Shown piece by piece: positions 11,701 through 25,181 of a stretch of 64,000 bases of DNA. Location of the stretch: contig VYZI01000040.1 in the NCBI GenBank assembly GCA_013397695.1, positions 2,153,376 through 2,217,375 of the forward strand, in the 5' to 3' direction. The position numbers were made by a program, and so were the translations under genes. The notes under the pieces are model-generated. The model had not been told where the DNA came from. It was given only the letters and a program-made list of their open reading frames with translations, and searched no databases. Source of the DNA: Centropus unirufus (lineage: Eukaryota > Chordata > Aves > Cuculiformes > Centropidae). Every line of letters starts with the position of its first letter. The stretch's first letter is position 1.

Positions 11701-14700
11701 AAGTAAGGACTGTAACAGTTCACTTCGTGTTTTGTGTTATTCTGCAGTGAAAGCTACAAGCAGTGATAGGGAGCAGTGGTCTGAAATCAGTTTATAATAA
11801 AGAGCCCCGTGCAGCCTGCCTTTCACAGGATGCACAGCTCAAAGCTGTCCTTGGGTTAAGTCCACATGGCTTCAGTTCTGTAAAGTGTGCCTAGATGCAA
11901 TAAATAGGAGGGTCTGTTCTGTACTATTGCAAATTGTGCCTTTCTCAGCATCAACAGCCACCGGGAGCCAGCCTGGTGCTGCTCACCAGCCGCCTTTGCG
12001 TTGTGTGGGGAGCTGTAAAATCAAACAAGGAGCTCAAAGATGCGGAGATTTATCGAGTGTAACTTTGTAGCTCTCTGAGTAAGCAAGCCTACGCATCCAA
12101 CATGATGTGTAAAAGCCAAGTTGTAGAGTCCTCCCCTCACCCCAGCTCTTGCATCTTTATAAATAGTTTGTTCTGTGCACCTGCTAGCAGCCTCCTTCCG
12201 AGAGCAGATTGCAGCCTTGCAATTAAGGGCTCCTAGCATCTGTTGGTGACGTGCCAGCAGCAGGACAAGGCTTTTAGCTTTGATTGGCTCTGCTGTTTTG
12301 GGAATGTTGTTAGTTGGAGAATGGAAAACAAAATATCAGAGTAATTCTGAAATAAATGTAACTATGCACAAAGAAAAAGTGGAAATAATAAAATTCACTG
12401 CTTTTATTTTTTCAAGTATGGATCTGAATGCATATTATGCTCGGTATAGGAGAACTCCACTTATTAAAACTAGATCTGTGTTTTATTACTTCCTAGGGCA
12501 CTTTGATGGTGAGGATACTATTTAGCAAACACTTAATTTTTTTAGCTGGGTCCTGGCATAGGACCTGTCCATTTGGGAGGGGAAGCCTTTGGAAATCAGC
12601 TAATAAAATCTCCTTGAAAGTAGACCTTTTCTCTTTGCATTTTTACTGACACCATTGTTCTGCGGACTTGAATTTCCAGAGCTGTATCCAGACTCGCTGT
12701 GGAGGCACCAGTTCTGTTACCACAGTGAGTGGAGGCTCTGATTTGGAGCATAGTTGGGCTGCCCTGGTGTATTCTTGTCTAGTAGATTACTGCCTTTATA
12801 ACTTGCTTTCATTATAGAACAAACTGCTTGAAAGTGCCTTTATTTTGAAAATGGAGGTAAGATTAGGCTTACAGGTTGTACAAGTCGTTAATAAAGACCA
12901 TATGCTTTGTGTCCCTAGGCAGTTAAAAGGGTTAATAACTCAGCTGTAATTGAGAAATTGGTGTCTCCAGATGAATTTAACATGACTTCAGCAATGTATT
13001 ATAAAGGATTAATGAGGGCTAGTTTTTTTTCTCGACGTCTATCCCTTACTCCTTTTGAACAAATTTCCAAGAGCGCAGGAACCTGAGGAATGGAAAGAGG
13101 TGTATGTAGAAATGAATGAAGCAGACTGTAAATGCTGTGGTTAGGATTTAAGAAAACAGTTGTGGTCTTTCAGTTCCTTTCGGAAGCACTGGCTGAAATC
13201 TGTGGTGAAGATACAGGAAATATCTAGTTAGTTTTGCTTCACAGATGCTGTGATTTGAGAAGGGAAATGTATCTGTCCCTGTTCTGCTTTTCAGGTGTGA
13301 AATAGGGGTACAGAGTAGGCACGGGCTTCTTTGAATCATTGCTCTCCCAACACAGCCCTCTGTTAAGTGGGAAACCCTGTCGATTTGTTCCCAGTGGAGA
13401 ACAGGAGCGGCTCTCCTGGGTGCATTGTTGTGTACTCACCTGGCTCAGTCTCTGTGGGGACCTCATTAATGGCGTGGGGTTAATTGCAGCGAGCTGGTAC
13501 TTGCATCGAGTCCTTCTATGGGTTTTCTCTGCATCTTTGTGTTACCCTAGGAAAGAGGGAACTGCTTTGCTGTACCAGTCGTGTGTGCTAGAGCAAAGCT
13601 GTGATGCACCCACCAGTTATAGCAGCAGGCAATACCCAAACCCAGGAGCACGGAGGTGGCTCTCCAGTGCCTTCTACTCTAAATTTGGGAATTTCCTTCT
13701 GTGCTTCACCAACTTCTCCCTTCAAAACCCAAATCTGCAAACAAATATCATAGTGCGAGTTTGACAAATACATACTTAACCCCATGGAGTGCGTGGAAAA
13801 GTGAGGCATAGGGGGTCTCTGGCTGGTCCAGGACCACACTAGTAGTGCAGCACCAAGCTGGAATTAAAATGCCAACCTGCTGACTCCTTAACAACAAGAC
13901 TGTCTTTCCCCTCTAGTCAGGACGTGGTAAAATATTGCTGGATGTAGTCTTTCTGCCCTCCTCCAACTCAGCCTCTGTGTGAAAAGGCGCCACGCTTCAG
14001 CAAGCTGAAAAGGGCATCTCTTGTGCTAGTTGGCTGTTGAAATGAAAGTCTCTTCCTCTTAGAAATAGTGTGTGCTCTGTCATGTTGAATTGCTTAATTT
14101 CTATTTCTTATGTGATTTATTTCAGTTTTCTCATGCTGTGGTTGAAACTTTAATATATAAATCTGTACTCGGTGGTAAGGATGTTGCTTCCAATATTGCA
14201 TACTTGCTTAAATGTTTCTAGTTTAGAATAAAAGGTAAGCAAAGGCTTACAGTTTTCTCTAATGTAGCTATCTAAAGTGATTAATAAATAGTGGCTTTTA
14301 CAAAATTTTATTTAAAGCTAAATGACACACTGAAGACAGGAGACCCTTCAGTGATGTATTTGGCTTAAATATGAGAAATTCAGAGACAGGACAATATCGA
14401 GTCATGCTGGTGGAATTGAAATCTGGTGTTTTGGTTTGTTTTTTTTTTTTTTTAATTTTTTTTCATTAAAGTGCAGTAATTTTCTTCCAATACAGAAGTG
14501 CTGTAAGAAAGGTGGTCATGGGCAAAAAACATCTGAGGTAGTCAGTTAGTGCTTAAACAGTGTTCAGCTGATGCTGGTGAGACAGTTTTATCTGCATGTG
14601 TACACGTTCGTTTTAGATTGATGGGGTTAATTGCCTTGGTTTCAACCTTGGTTGTAGACTACTGTGCTACTGAAGCTGATTTAAAAGAAACTCAATCTAC

Positions 14701-17700
14701 CAAAACTTTTTAATCCCTTCTGCATGCAGTGTTGAAGAAAGCATAGTTTCCCTTTGTAGGGGTAAGCTTTCATGATTATAATGTCATATTCAGGATCTCT
14801 ATATTGGGGCTAAGGAGACATGCAGAGCTGCCGAAGGGCTGGAGAGAGCAAATGGAATGCCTGCTATGGTACATATTAAATAATACTACTAAGCCCTGAA
14901 AACTGGGATATTGCAAATTGTAATTCCACCCTAACCCAGCTTTTTAAAATGACTACTTTGAGTTTAGTATATGGTGATTTATTCTTTTATATCTAAAAAA
15001 AACTATAGCACAGCTACAGTTTATTATTAACACTTTTGTTGAAGCCTTTGGGTTCTATTGACAACTGTCGTGTTATCTACAGTATTTTGCAAAAATGCAG
15101 CTGGTGGACTATGCAAATGGAAGCATTTACTAAATAATTTCTGATGACATTATGACAATTGTTCATCTTTTGCTTCTAGACTTTGTATTTTCAAGTGACT
15201 CTTTGCCTTGACAAACATGCCATTATTAGGCATGAGGGCATAGAATGCCAAATAACTTTTTGAAACTGGATAGCCTGAATGATTTCAACGAAGCCTAGTA
15301 TCAGGTATTTCTAATGGTATGCATGCATTATTTTGTGTTTGTCTCTTGTGGCATAATCCTCTTATTTTAGACATCTCTCTTCATTAGAAAGCCCTTGAGA
15401 AAAATGAAAGTGCTTGTATTCAGATTTAACCATACTGAAGTTAACAGCAATGATGCTTTACTTTCTTTGCTGCCTTTGGAAAAAAGCTGTTTCTGACCTG
15501 TTCAATGGCCTTGCTTGTTCCTGGCTTTTTCATAAAAATTAATTTTGTTCTACTAGTTTCCAGCTTCTGCTGTTTCTTCTGGAGTTATTTCTGGTTTATG
15601 CAGCTGTTGGTTGCTTGATGTTGCCTTTCCTTGTATGCACTGTATGCCCATCGAAGGCTCTCGTTTAGAAGGTTTCCGGGCCTCATGCATTACAGTTACA
15701 TTATGATTTTTTTTCCATGACATAATTGAGAAAGTAGTATCTCAGTTGAGGTCATTGCTTCATCTACTGTGTCCTGTGGAGAGGGAAGGAGGACATGGTC
15801 TGCAAGTGCTTATAAGTGGTGTCTGAACATTTCTCCACTCCTCAATCAAATGTTTATATAGAGATATATATATATGGATTTTTTTTTGTTTTTGGGCAGT
15901 TTTTGTTATCTTAACCTTAGGCTGTTTCCTATACCACAAAAGTAGCCAAGGAATCCCGTAGGGCCTTATTAATCTTGCATCCTGATTACTTGAGCTATTC
16001 CTTATGATGTTTGATAATGAAACAAAAAGGGTGGCTGGTGTGCAGGAATAATTTCAGCGGTGTGCTTTCTGTCTGGACTCTGTCATGCTCTTATGTGCCA
16101 CATTGTTCTCATATGCCTGAACTCTCTGTGGGAGAAGGATGCAGATGGACAGATTTTTCAAGCTACCAGCAATACTGTCATGGGAGCCCTGCAAATGCTG
16201 CTGAGTCAGGACTTTTAACAAAAAGTTGAGTTTTATTGAAAGCAACTGAAGTGCAATGCTTGGTGATGAGTGAATACGGGTTGGTAGGACTGCCAGTTCA
16301 GATACAGATTTCTGTTTCCTGAATTGTTTTAAATCATTATCAGAACAAACTCCATTTGGAAACATCCCACTTAAAAACTACAGGGTAAAGAGAAAAGAGT
16401 ATTTGTTCTATCCCAATAGGTGTTTACATTGAATTTGTACACCATTAAATAACTTTAAACTCCTGTGTGTGTTCCTTTCTAACAGCTAGTGAAAGAGTTT
16501 TCCACGTAAACACCTTTACTAATGTTAAGAGGATTTACAGTCAGCATTTTGGCAATGAGACAGAAAATGCATTGGATGAGCATAGTGCCAAGGAAGTTGT
16601 ATATAAATATCAATATTAGGAAAAAACCCCACCCAAATGAACAATGTGAAGGAGGGAAATAATTTAGTTAAAAAGTAAGTAGGTAATTGACTATTATACA
16701 ACTATATGCTTTTCACTGGAGTACAAAGCCTATGAAATCAGGTATGTTCACTGCTCTACAGGTTGCTCAAACATGACTATGAGCTGAGTCAACTGAAATT
16801 TCATTAACAGAAAGCAGCATACACCAAGAATCAGGAACAGGAACACTACTGAATGGCACTCCTTGTTTTCTTTTTTTTTTTTTTTTTCCTCTTATGTTTC
16901 CATATGGAAAAGGAAATGGCCTCATTTTTCTCCTCTCCTTTTTTTTTTTTGAATTGATTGTAGATGTAGAGCTAACAAGAGGAGACTGTCTGCTTTCATA
17001 AACCAAGCACGTTTCTGTACAATAGTGTTATTTGCTTGCTGCTTTATCAGTTCAGGGCAAACTGTTCAATCTATCTTTTTACAGCACCTCCTTTTTATTA
17101 CTTGCACTGAGCATAGGGTTGGTTGTTAACAGTCAGCTGGGCTGTGTACAAAAAAATGAATAGGAGTCATCCCAGCTCTATTGGCCATTGAAATATCTTA
17201 TCTGCTTTTCTGTTTTAAAAAGCCTATTTGCATTTCCCCCCGTATCTCATCTGCAAAGCATAAAAACTTTGCAAACATCCTATAATTCATGCTGTATGAA
17301 TGAATGGAGGAAATGGTCTGCTGTGTGTCTGAGGCTGGGTATTTACATATTGGATCTGAAAGGTAGAGCATCTGAAAATGAAAATAATCTCAACCCAGCT
17401 TCTGCTGTACCCAATGAGAATGCGACAATAAATATAAACCCACTTTTGAGTCTTGAGATGAGCACATATGGTATCAGTCCCCTGAGAGAATGACTGGTCT
17501 GTTGTGATGTTGTCATCAGGGTCAGGCTTGGGTAGAAGCACCCTGAAATCAGCAGAACTGTGTCCCGGCAGAGATCTGCCAGTACGGCTACTTGTTAAAT
17601 TCTGGAGCTAATCTCTTAACTGCACAATTTTAGCATTATGTGACTTGCAGTTTCTTCAGGTAGCAGCCCTGCAGCTGGACGCATGTCATGAAATCTGTGC

Positions 17701-20700
17701 AGTGCAACTCCCCACCATGAGCAGAGGTGGCCTTTATCCCCAGGGATGCTGTGCAGTTCCCAGCTACCAGCAGGGCTGATGCTCTGGGTATGGCTGGATC
17801 CCTGGGGATTACTGCTGTGCAGAGGCAGGGGGTATTGAGGGTGGGCAGCAGAGGCAGAAAGGATGTATTTGTGCTAAGCCATTATATGGACTGTCTGTGC
17901 CTGTAAACCTGTTCTTTGAAAGTGGTGAATGTCCCTGATGTCACTTGCTTGGGTCACTCTGCAGTAATACCTGCGGAGGAGACACTTAATGGGTGATGGT
18001 GACATCCAAGGCCAGAGGGAACCTTATGCTTTGTTAGCCTGGCTGTGTGTCTGCCTTTTGTGGAGTCCCTGTGGGATGACGTGCCTAAGAGAGTGAGAGC
18101 CCCCCCTCATCACCTGTCAGAGAATTTCCTTGGAGATGATCCTGCTGCAGTGTGAATGACCTTTACAGAAGCTGAAGCAAACACATTTCTAGGTAAATGC
18201 CCTAATGAGTGATTTCCCCAGCTGCTGAGGATGTGTAGTGTCCTCCCAGTCTGTTTTCAGCCTTTTACTGGGTCTTGTGTTGAGTCTGACTGCCTCAGTG
18301 TAACAGGTTGGGTTGAACGTGCACTTTGGTTTTGGGGTGAGTTGGTGGCACTGGCATCAGCTGCCGTAAGTAACCTGCTTTGTCTCATGGGTGAGGGTTG
18401 AGATTTCAGCCTTCCTGAGGGTCCAGGGGATGTGTCCCCTTTGAGGGCTGCTCTTCAACTGCTACTGAATTGCATGAGCACCAGGATCTGCCACATGGCT
18501 TCCTCCTTTCTAGAGAAAGAAATCCACTATGATGTGAACCATTAGTTTTTCTTCAAACTTTTGTTTTCTGCAGTTCTGCTGAGTCGCTATTCATGCTCAT
18601 GAGCAATGGATGTGCTTTCTGTAGCATCTCTGGAATCTTCCCTTCTCTGGAAGCTGCAGCCAGTGATCAGATTGCTGTTTGCAAGGGCAAAAGAAAAACC
18701 AGTGGCAGTCAGCTGTCACACGGGAAATGAATCTTTCTTAGCATTCATGAGCACTGATGTCTCTAGGCTCTCACAAATGTGCAACACTTGCTGCTTTAGC
18801 AACACGTACCTCTTGAGCAAGTGGGACGGGGAATGGAGCCAGCTGCCTGTGGGTTTGGGATGGGAGATCTAAGAAATCACAGGTCTCATAACTCCACGTG
18901 CTCCAGGGTCAGGGCAATGGTTGCGCTAGCACATGTATTCATTTTATATTTTAGATTTAGGATCCGGAGCAGTGAGTTCTTAAGGTTTGCATTTGTGTAG
19001 CCTTGTGTGTTGTCAACTGCCCTTCAGTACTGACTGTCTCTAGAAACACATACTGTATCTCATTGTATGGAAGCCACCTTAGATACACAAGAAGCTTCCC
19101 TTCTTCTACACAAGAAGGTCACTTCTGTGACCCCCTTACTCATCGGGGTCACAGAAGTGCAGTAGTAATTGTAATAGAACAAGCTTTGAGATATTTGATT
19201 GTAATCAAGTACTGACATATCTCACTCTTTACATCTCTCCCTTCTCCTTCCCCATCTCCCGCTGTTGCTTGTAACATGAGACATCCTATGTTTCTTGGAC
19301 TGAGTCTTGTTACAGAACATCCAGACTTCTCCTGCTATTGCTCTTTCATAAAAATAATACATGTGTCCCTAAAGGTCAGTGTTTTTAATAATAATAACCC
19401 CAAACTTCACTCTTTTGTGATGTGTAGTATCTCTTTATACATAATAATATTGTGCCAGGCACCCAGGGAGCACGCTGAGCTTACGTAATGCAGAACATGA
19501 ATCATTGAGAAAGGAACCAAACCCAGTATCATTGCTGAGGGAAAATGCATGGCTGGTTAAAGGTGCACCTTTGCAATCGGAAGCCAAGGCTAAACGAAAC
19601 AGCAAATGGAGTGGCACGATACATGAGTCAGAGAGCGAGCCCTGTTCGCGTGAGGGAGTGAGAGTGTGGTGAAGCTGTGAGAGAATGTGTTGAACCAACA
19701 CATACACTGATGTGAGAGTGTGTATCAAGGTGGAACGAAAAGGTCACATTGCCACCCACAAGGGAGAACAAAGGTGTTATTGAAGAGGCTCATGCTTGTC
19801 AGATTTGGCTGTAGTGTTTGCCGTTATGTGGTCTAATTTCTGAGTGTGTGAGAGATGTTGCACCTCACTAGATGTGCATGCTGCTACCACCAAAGTCCTA
19901 ATCCTTACTTTTGTTTCACATTCCATATTGAGAATTAAAACCCAGTTTTGAAGAGTTTGGGAGAGTTACCCAGTTTGGTTTGTGACTGCCAGCTTCTGTT
20001 GCATAGTCCAAGATACTTTTGCAACACAGTTTCTTACATTAAATGCTGTACACAGGAACTGCGCACAAAGCTTTGATTGTGGCTCTTTTTCTTATTGATG
20101 CTAGAAATTGATGTTCTTGTGCTGAGATAGGTTATCAGCACCTCCCTCATCCCAGCTAAGTTTGGAGTTCGTATAGCCTGACCGTTAATCTACGAGGTTG
20201 GTGTCTGCCGCTGCTTTGGGCACCACAGGATCCTTTAGCAGCGGTGCAGAGAAATACATAATTTCAAGATGTGATTCACCTTTTCCCCAAGAAACCATGC
20301 GGTATAGCTCAGTTTTCAGAGTGTGGAAGCTGGCTGCAGCATGCCTGCAATTACTTAGGCACTCATTCTTGCAGCGCAGACTGTCCAGGTTGCTCCAGTG
20401 GATGCCATGCATTACGTCTGTCTCCTTGGCAGAGGTTCCCTTTTACCTTAGCGTCTGATCTTGCTGAGAGACTGCTTGCTATGTGTAAAAGAAAGTCTGT
20501 GCTTGGAAAAAAGCCAAACTATCTCCCCAAAAATCTCTGCTGCTTGCTTGTTGTGTGGTCATAGGTATTTTGCACTATTTCTTTGCTTTGGATAACAACA
20601 CCGTACAGGGTGTTATGAGGGCTGGACAATGTCTGTATGAGACTACTTCCTGACTTGTAGCTGAAGTACAGACTTCTCTGTTCCCTGAGGAGGGCTCAAC

Positions 20701-22128
20701 TCCATGGAGCTGAACCATGTTGAGAAATTATTCTTTCTGTCTGTTCTTGGAGGAAGGATGGGGACTCCCCAGCTCCTCCCACTTGAGACAGTCTTTCATC
20801 AGTAATTTGATGATCTTTTTTTTCAAGGTCAGCCACTTAAGAATCAAAATTTTTACAAAAATTGTACATATATTTTTCTAAATTAGCTCAGGAAAATTTT
20901 CTGAACAGCTGTTAGTTCAGGCTTAAAAAAAGGAACAGAAGAACCTGTTCATATCTGCCATCTATTTTTTTCCCCTGTGGTGCTTCCTAATTGGATAAGA
21001 CTTCACAGTGACTTTGTTAAACATGGGAGAAGAAATAATTGAAAACTGCTTAGTTCAACTGAATAATACACTGAAGTGTGTTTCATGATCTGCATCCATG
21101 CTCTTTGGAACCAGATAGCTAAGTGGGGGTTAGATAGAGGCAAATGGGTTTTACATATGCTTTACTTTTACATATGAGATGTGATGAATAAATATTGGAA
21201 GCCCTAGGAAAAAAAGTGCAAGAGGAGTCCCAGGCTTGTATAACTACTTCTGTGTAGTGAAAAGTGCTGTTAATCAGATACCTAGGCATGTTGCAGCAGA
21301 TCTGGAAGCTGTTTGAAAAGAAATCAGGGCAATTGTTCCTTCTAATGTAAACATTTTGTAACTCTAATTAAAAGGTATAAGAAGAAAACAGTTGTTCTTG
21401 CAAGTAGGGAATTGTTCTGTAGTGTGTTGGGGGAAACAAACTGTATTGTTTTGCAATTCATATAATGTAATTTAAAAAGTAAAGTTGTTCTTAGTGGAAT
21501 GCCCTTATGGCTGTAGTCAGTGTCGGGTAACCCTAATCTATAGGCAACCTGTTACAAAGAAATGCAGGTCTAAAATTGCAGGCTGTTACTTGCACCATTT
21601 TGGAGTAAAGTTGGAGCTGAGGGCTTGGCAGTATTGGTAAATGTGGTAGTAAAACTTTTTACAGCTCTTTATTAGAGTTTAAGGGGGAAATCTTTCATTA
21701 TATCTATAATGTCTTGGCTTAAATAGTATCTATCACACAGTCAAATTGTCACCATGTGTTGCTTTCAAAAGTATTGGGAAGTAAAATAATCATTGCAGTC
21801 TTTAAGTGCAGCATTTCCAGTTCAGGATGGACAGGCAATGGGAGTTTGGTACCACTGCTACTGTTATTCTTGAATGGAGATTTTTGTAATCCCTATTGTG
21901 GGATTTATTGCTTGCCATTGCTCACCAAAATACTGCGAATTATTTCGGGGCTGTGAACCTGTCCTTTTCCGAGCCTACACTTTACCACTGGAACAAAATC
22001 TTTACTGCCAGAGCTGTATTATGTTGAAGTTAGAGTCTGGAAGATGAAAATAGATTTCTGTTGGTTGCTTTGCCAGTCATGTCTTCATTCCTGTGAGCAA
22101 CAAAAAGCCCTACTCCAGCCTGGTGCTT
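11701..22128 (+). other. PARD3: PARD3 intron 1, block 2: no gene seen
   Basis: Unique intronic DNA. It holds a 15-base poly-T followed by AATTTTTTTT (14439-14461), an AT dinucleotide patch (15853-15876), a 17-base poly-T (16871-16887) and a GC-richer patch around 17650-18450. It also has a perfect 15-bp inverted repeat at 19120-19159, listed separately. Open frames up to about 140 codons (for example 13339-13764) have no recognisable domain. I identify no interspersed repeat here. Confidence 0.65.
19120..19159. repeat. Perfect 15-bp inverted repeat, 10-base loop
   Basis: The left arm CACTTCTGTGACCCC (19120-19134) and right arm GGGGTCACAGAAGTG (19145-19159) are exact reverse complements, separated by 10 bases. 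A second, weaker hairpin lies just upstream: CCTTCTT near 19099-19105 and AAGAAGG near 19112-19118. The stem does not extend beyond 15 pairs, which is short for a microRNA precursor. It may be the remnant of a small inverted-repeat element or a chance structure. Confidence 0.8.
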
Positions 22129-22202
22129 GTTAACTTAACTTACGTTAACTTAACACTATGTTATGTTAACTTAACATTAACTTAACATGTTAACTTATGT
22201 TA
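22129..22202. repeat. Degenerate GTTAACTTAAC tandem array
   Basis: About 74 bases are built from irregular copies of GTTAACTTAAC interspersed with TATGTTA-type spacers. GTTAAC, itself a palindrome, occurs several times, so the array can pair with itself on either strand. It is a low-complexity minisatellite with no coding potential. Confidence 0.8.
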
Positions 22203-23744
22203 GAAAGCCTTTTCTTTATTTTTAATTAGAACATACCATAAACTCTACCTTCTCTCTCTCAAGAGTGAGTGCTGGTATGTCTATGGTTCTATATTGCTTC
22301 TCGCTGTAATTCTTCATAATATCCCCCCATCACTGAGTTATTATTATTACAATGGTCACTATAGTTATTGCTTTTCCCAGTGTGAGTCTTACCCAGTATT
22401 TTTCCTACAGGATTTAAGTGTGTGTTTGTCTAGTTTGTAGATGAAGTGCTTGAGCTGGTGGGCACTCAGCACATGGGAACACAGCTGATATTTTAAAGCA
22501 ATTCTGCTCCTTAGTGAAGACAATCCCTGTGATCTTTACATTTCTTCCTCAATTTCCATTTGGCTTTAATTCTACTCTGTCTTGGTGACCGCTGGTATTC
22601 ATAGTAGCATCTTCTGGAATTAATTTGTAGCATTGTTACTGTAGTCAATGAATAGATATAAGAATTACTGAAATTCATGTTTGGTATTGTTACTGTTAAG
22701 TCAGAGGAGCTGCTTACAGGATGCTGACAGCTCGGGTTTTTCAACTCTGAGCTGTTTGTGTCCTTAAAGATGTTTCATAACTGCAAGATCTTTTTTTTTT
22801 GTGTGGATCCATCAAATAGAAGTGCTGAAGTAAAGGTGACAAATCTGAATTTATGGCATTTTTCTTCTGGTTGCGGTGGACATAGTACCATGAATGGCAG
22901 TTATTGTGGAACAGTAAATCTGGAGGTGGGGAGCTAGTGATTGAATGCCAGAGAAGCCGTTGGTACAGCTAAATGCTGCTGAAGGGTGAAAAATGCTCTT
23001 CCATCTGCAGTGACCTGTGGAACAGTCAGAATGGCATGTTGGATATTCAACGTAAAAACCAAGCACCTTGCCTGTGCACAAAACTTGCCTGGTCTGGCCT
23101 TGCTAGCATGAGGGTTCACACCAGGTAAATACTAAAATTCTGAGTTTAGTACTTCCTTGAAGCTTTTAATTTCTCAGATTATTCACTTAAGACATTTGCA
23201 CAAATTTGAGGTTCTTGGAACTCTTGCTGTGCCAACGATGCCAAGTTGATACAAGTGGGTTGTGAATGTCTTAACGTTAATAGTGGTTTGAAATGAAGCA
23301 TTCAAATAAGCAACTCCCAGCCTTAAAACAGACAGCTCTAGAATCTTTCATGTTCTGCATGGTGGATATTCAACACAGGTCATTAGGTGCTGCTATCTGA
23401 GTTGAAGGAGCACTGGTATCTAGCAGTGTCAAAATATATACAAGTACCAGTGCTGGCCAGAAGAAGAATTTCTTCCTTCCAGGGAAAATGTATTAGGTGT
23501 ATCTCTTTTGATTACATTGCATTGAGATGTTGCTTATTTTACTGTAAGTTAAAAGATTATGGGGGGAAAAATGATGCGGGGAAACTAAAAAAATCCTTAG
23601 GAGGAAATGCATACTTGTGAGAAAGGTCAATGTCCAGTTGTCTGCTGTGGTTGTGTGCTTCAGCTTTCTTGTTTTCACCATTTCCTCTTAATTTGGAGTG
23701 TTCCTGCTCCCTCAGCCCTCTAGCCTGGGATTTAAGCTGGGTTT

Positions 23745-23825
23745 TAAGAACACCTGTAAGGACTTCTATTATAAGAACACCTGTAAGGACTTCTATTATA
23801 AGAACACCTGTAAGGACTTCTATTA
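23745..23825. repeat. 27-bp minisatellite, 3 perfect copies
   Basis: Three end-to-end copies of a 27-base unit (23745-23771, 23772-23798, 23799-23825) show no mismatch. The unit starts TAAGAACACCTGTAAGG and ends ACTTCTATTA. Because 27 is a multiple of three, an open frame on + runs through it with a repeating nine-residue motif, but nothing else suggests coding. Perfect identity implies a recent or homogenised expansion. Confidence 0.95.
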
Positions 23826-25119
23826 CTTCGTAAAGGGGTGTGTACTTTCAGAGCTGGTAGGAAGCTGAGGTTGGGGGATCTTCCAACTTCTAGGATTTGG
23901 TTTGGTTTTGGTTTTTTTTTTTTTTGTTTTTTCTTTTGATTCTTTTTCTTTTGGTGTTGAAATCTACAGCAGGTCTAGGCTCTCTGCATTTGTAATCCTA
24001 AGGGTCTTTTTTGATCTATAAACATGGAATGCATTCATTTTCACCTACACTGGGAGCTTATTTTTCCTCAGTACAAGGGAAATAGGGAGAGGGGCTCTGC
24101 CCTGGTCTCCCTGCCAGGGGCATTGCTCGAGGAGAGGACAGCCTTCTACTGAGAAGGGTTGGGAGCCAAAACTATGAGAGTTTTTTTCTGGGGTGAGGTA
24201 AGAAAGTGATCACTCTAGGTGAAGCTTTGGAAAATGTCAGCAGCAGCAGGAATATGGAAGAACCTGACGAGCAAGTAGGGTAGCTCCCAAATGGAGAAGG
24301 GTAGGATGTTATAGCTAGAGGCAGGAAATAACAAGGCCAAGAAGGATAATCATCCCTCTGGTAATGGTAATGCCTGTGCTGAACAGGGAAGAAGGTTCAG
24401 TTATGGCCCTGCCAGCAACACTTTGAAGTGGACTAGAAACTGCTGTAGCCTTTGGACAAAATTTGTGAGAAAAGTTGTGATAGATTCTTATTTCACTTAA
24501 AAGTGCATTGGGCAGGGCTGGAAGACAGGAGGAGAGAGCAGTGCGCCCGTAAGGAGCAGGACCAGCAAGGGATTAGTGCTGTGCATGAAAAACAAGACAA
24601 CAACCAGGAAGGGAAATGTATGAAAACTGCAAGTTGGTGAGTAATCACTGGAGAGCTGGAGGAAAGCGAAAGTGTACACCAGGGGAACTTGGAGTTAAAG
24701 GCAACGTGCGGTCAGTTTATTGTCCTCCTTTGGCTTGCCATCACTGTGGGGAACTCAAAACCACCACCCAACCTGGAAAGCCAACTCCCACAAAGAAATT
24801 CCATCTTCCCCTGCAGCCAGCTTTTTGTTTCATTTAGTTCATATTCTGGTCGGTAGGGCGTTAATAACACTACGTGCACGCAGGCAGCATCTTTGTCTTT
24901 AAATAGTTTCATGCTATTTGTCCCCTCCCGTATTTAATAGGAATGCTTGATGTTCACATTCCTCTTTCCACACAAAGGGAAAATCGGGGCAGCAGGATGT
25001 TGGGACTCAATTTCAAATACTGTGCAACCACAGATCCCAGTGAAATCAATAGGAGGAATAGGTAGAGGTGTTTCCAAGTCTGACCTGTGAGTCATTAATC
25101 GGTAATTAAATTTTAAGAT

Positions 25120-25181
25120 ACATTATACCTGGAGTAAAAATTCCTGCTCTACATTATACCTGGAGTAAAAATTCCTGCTCT
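25120..25181. repeat. 31-bp perfect tandem duplication
   Basis: Two adjacent copies of a 31-base unit (25120-25150, 25151-25181), starting ACATTATACCTGGAG, are identical. There is no partial third copy. It is a simple tandem duplication in intron 1. Confidence 0.95.

Noticed and set aside
13339..13764. 141-codon frame on + strand
   Set aside because: It has no recognisable domain, no splice-bounded structure and ordinary intronic composition.
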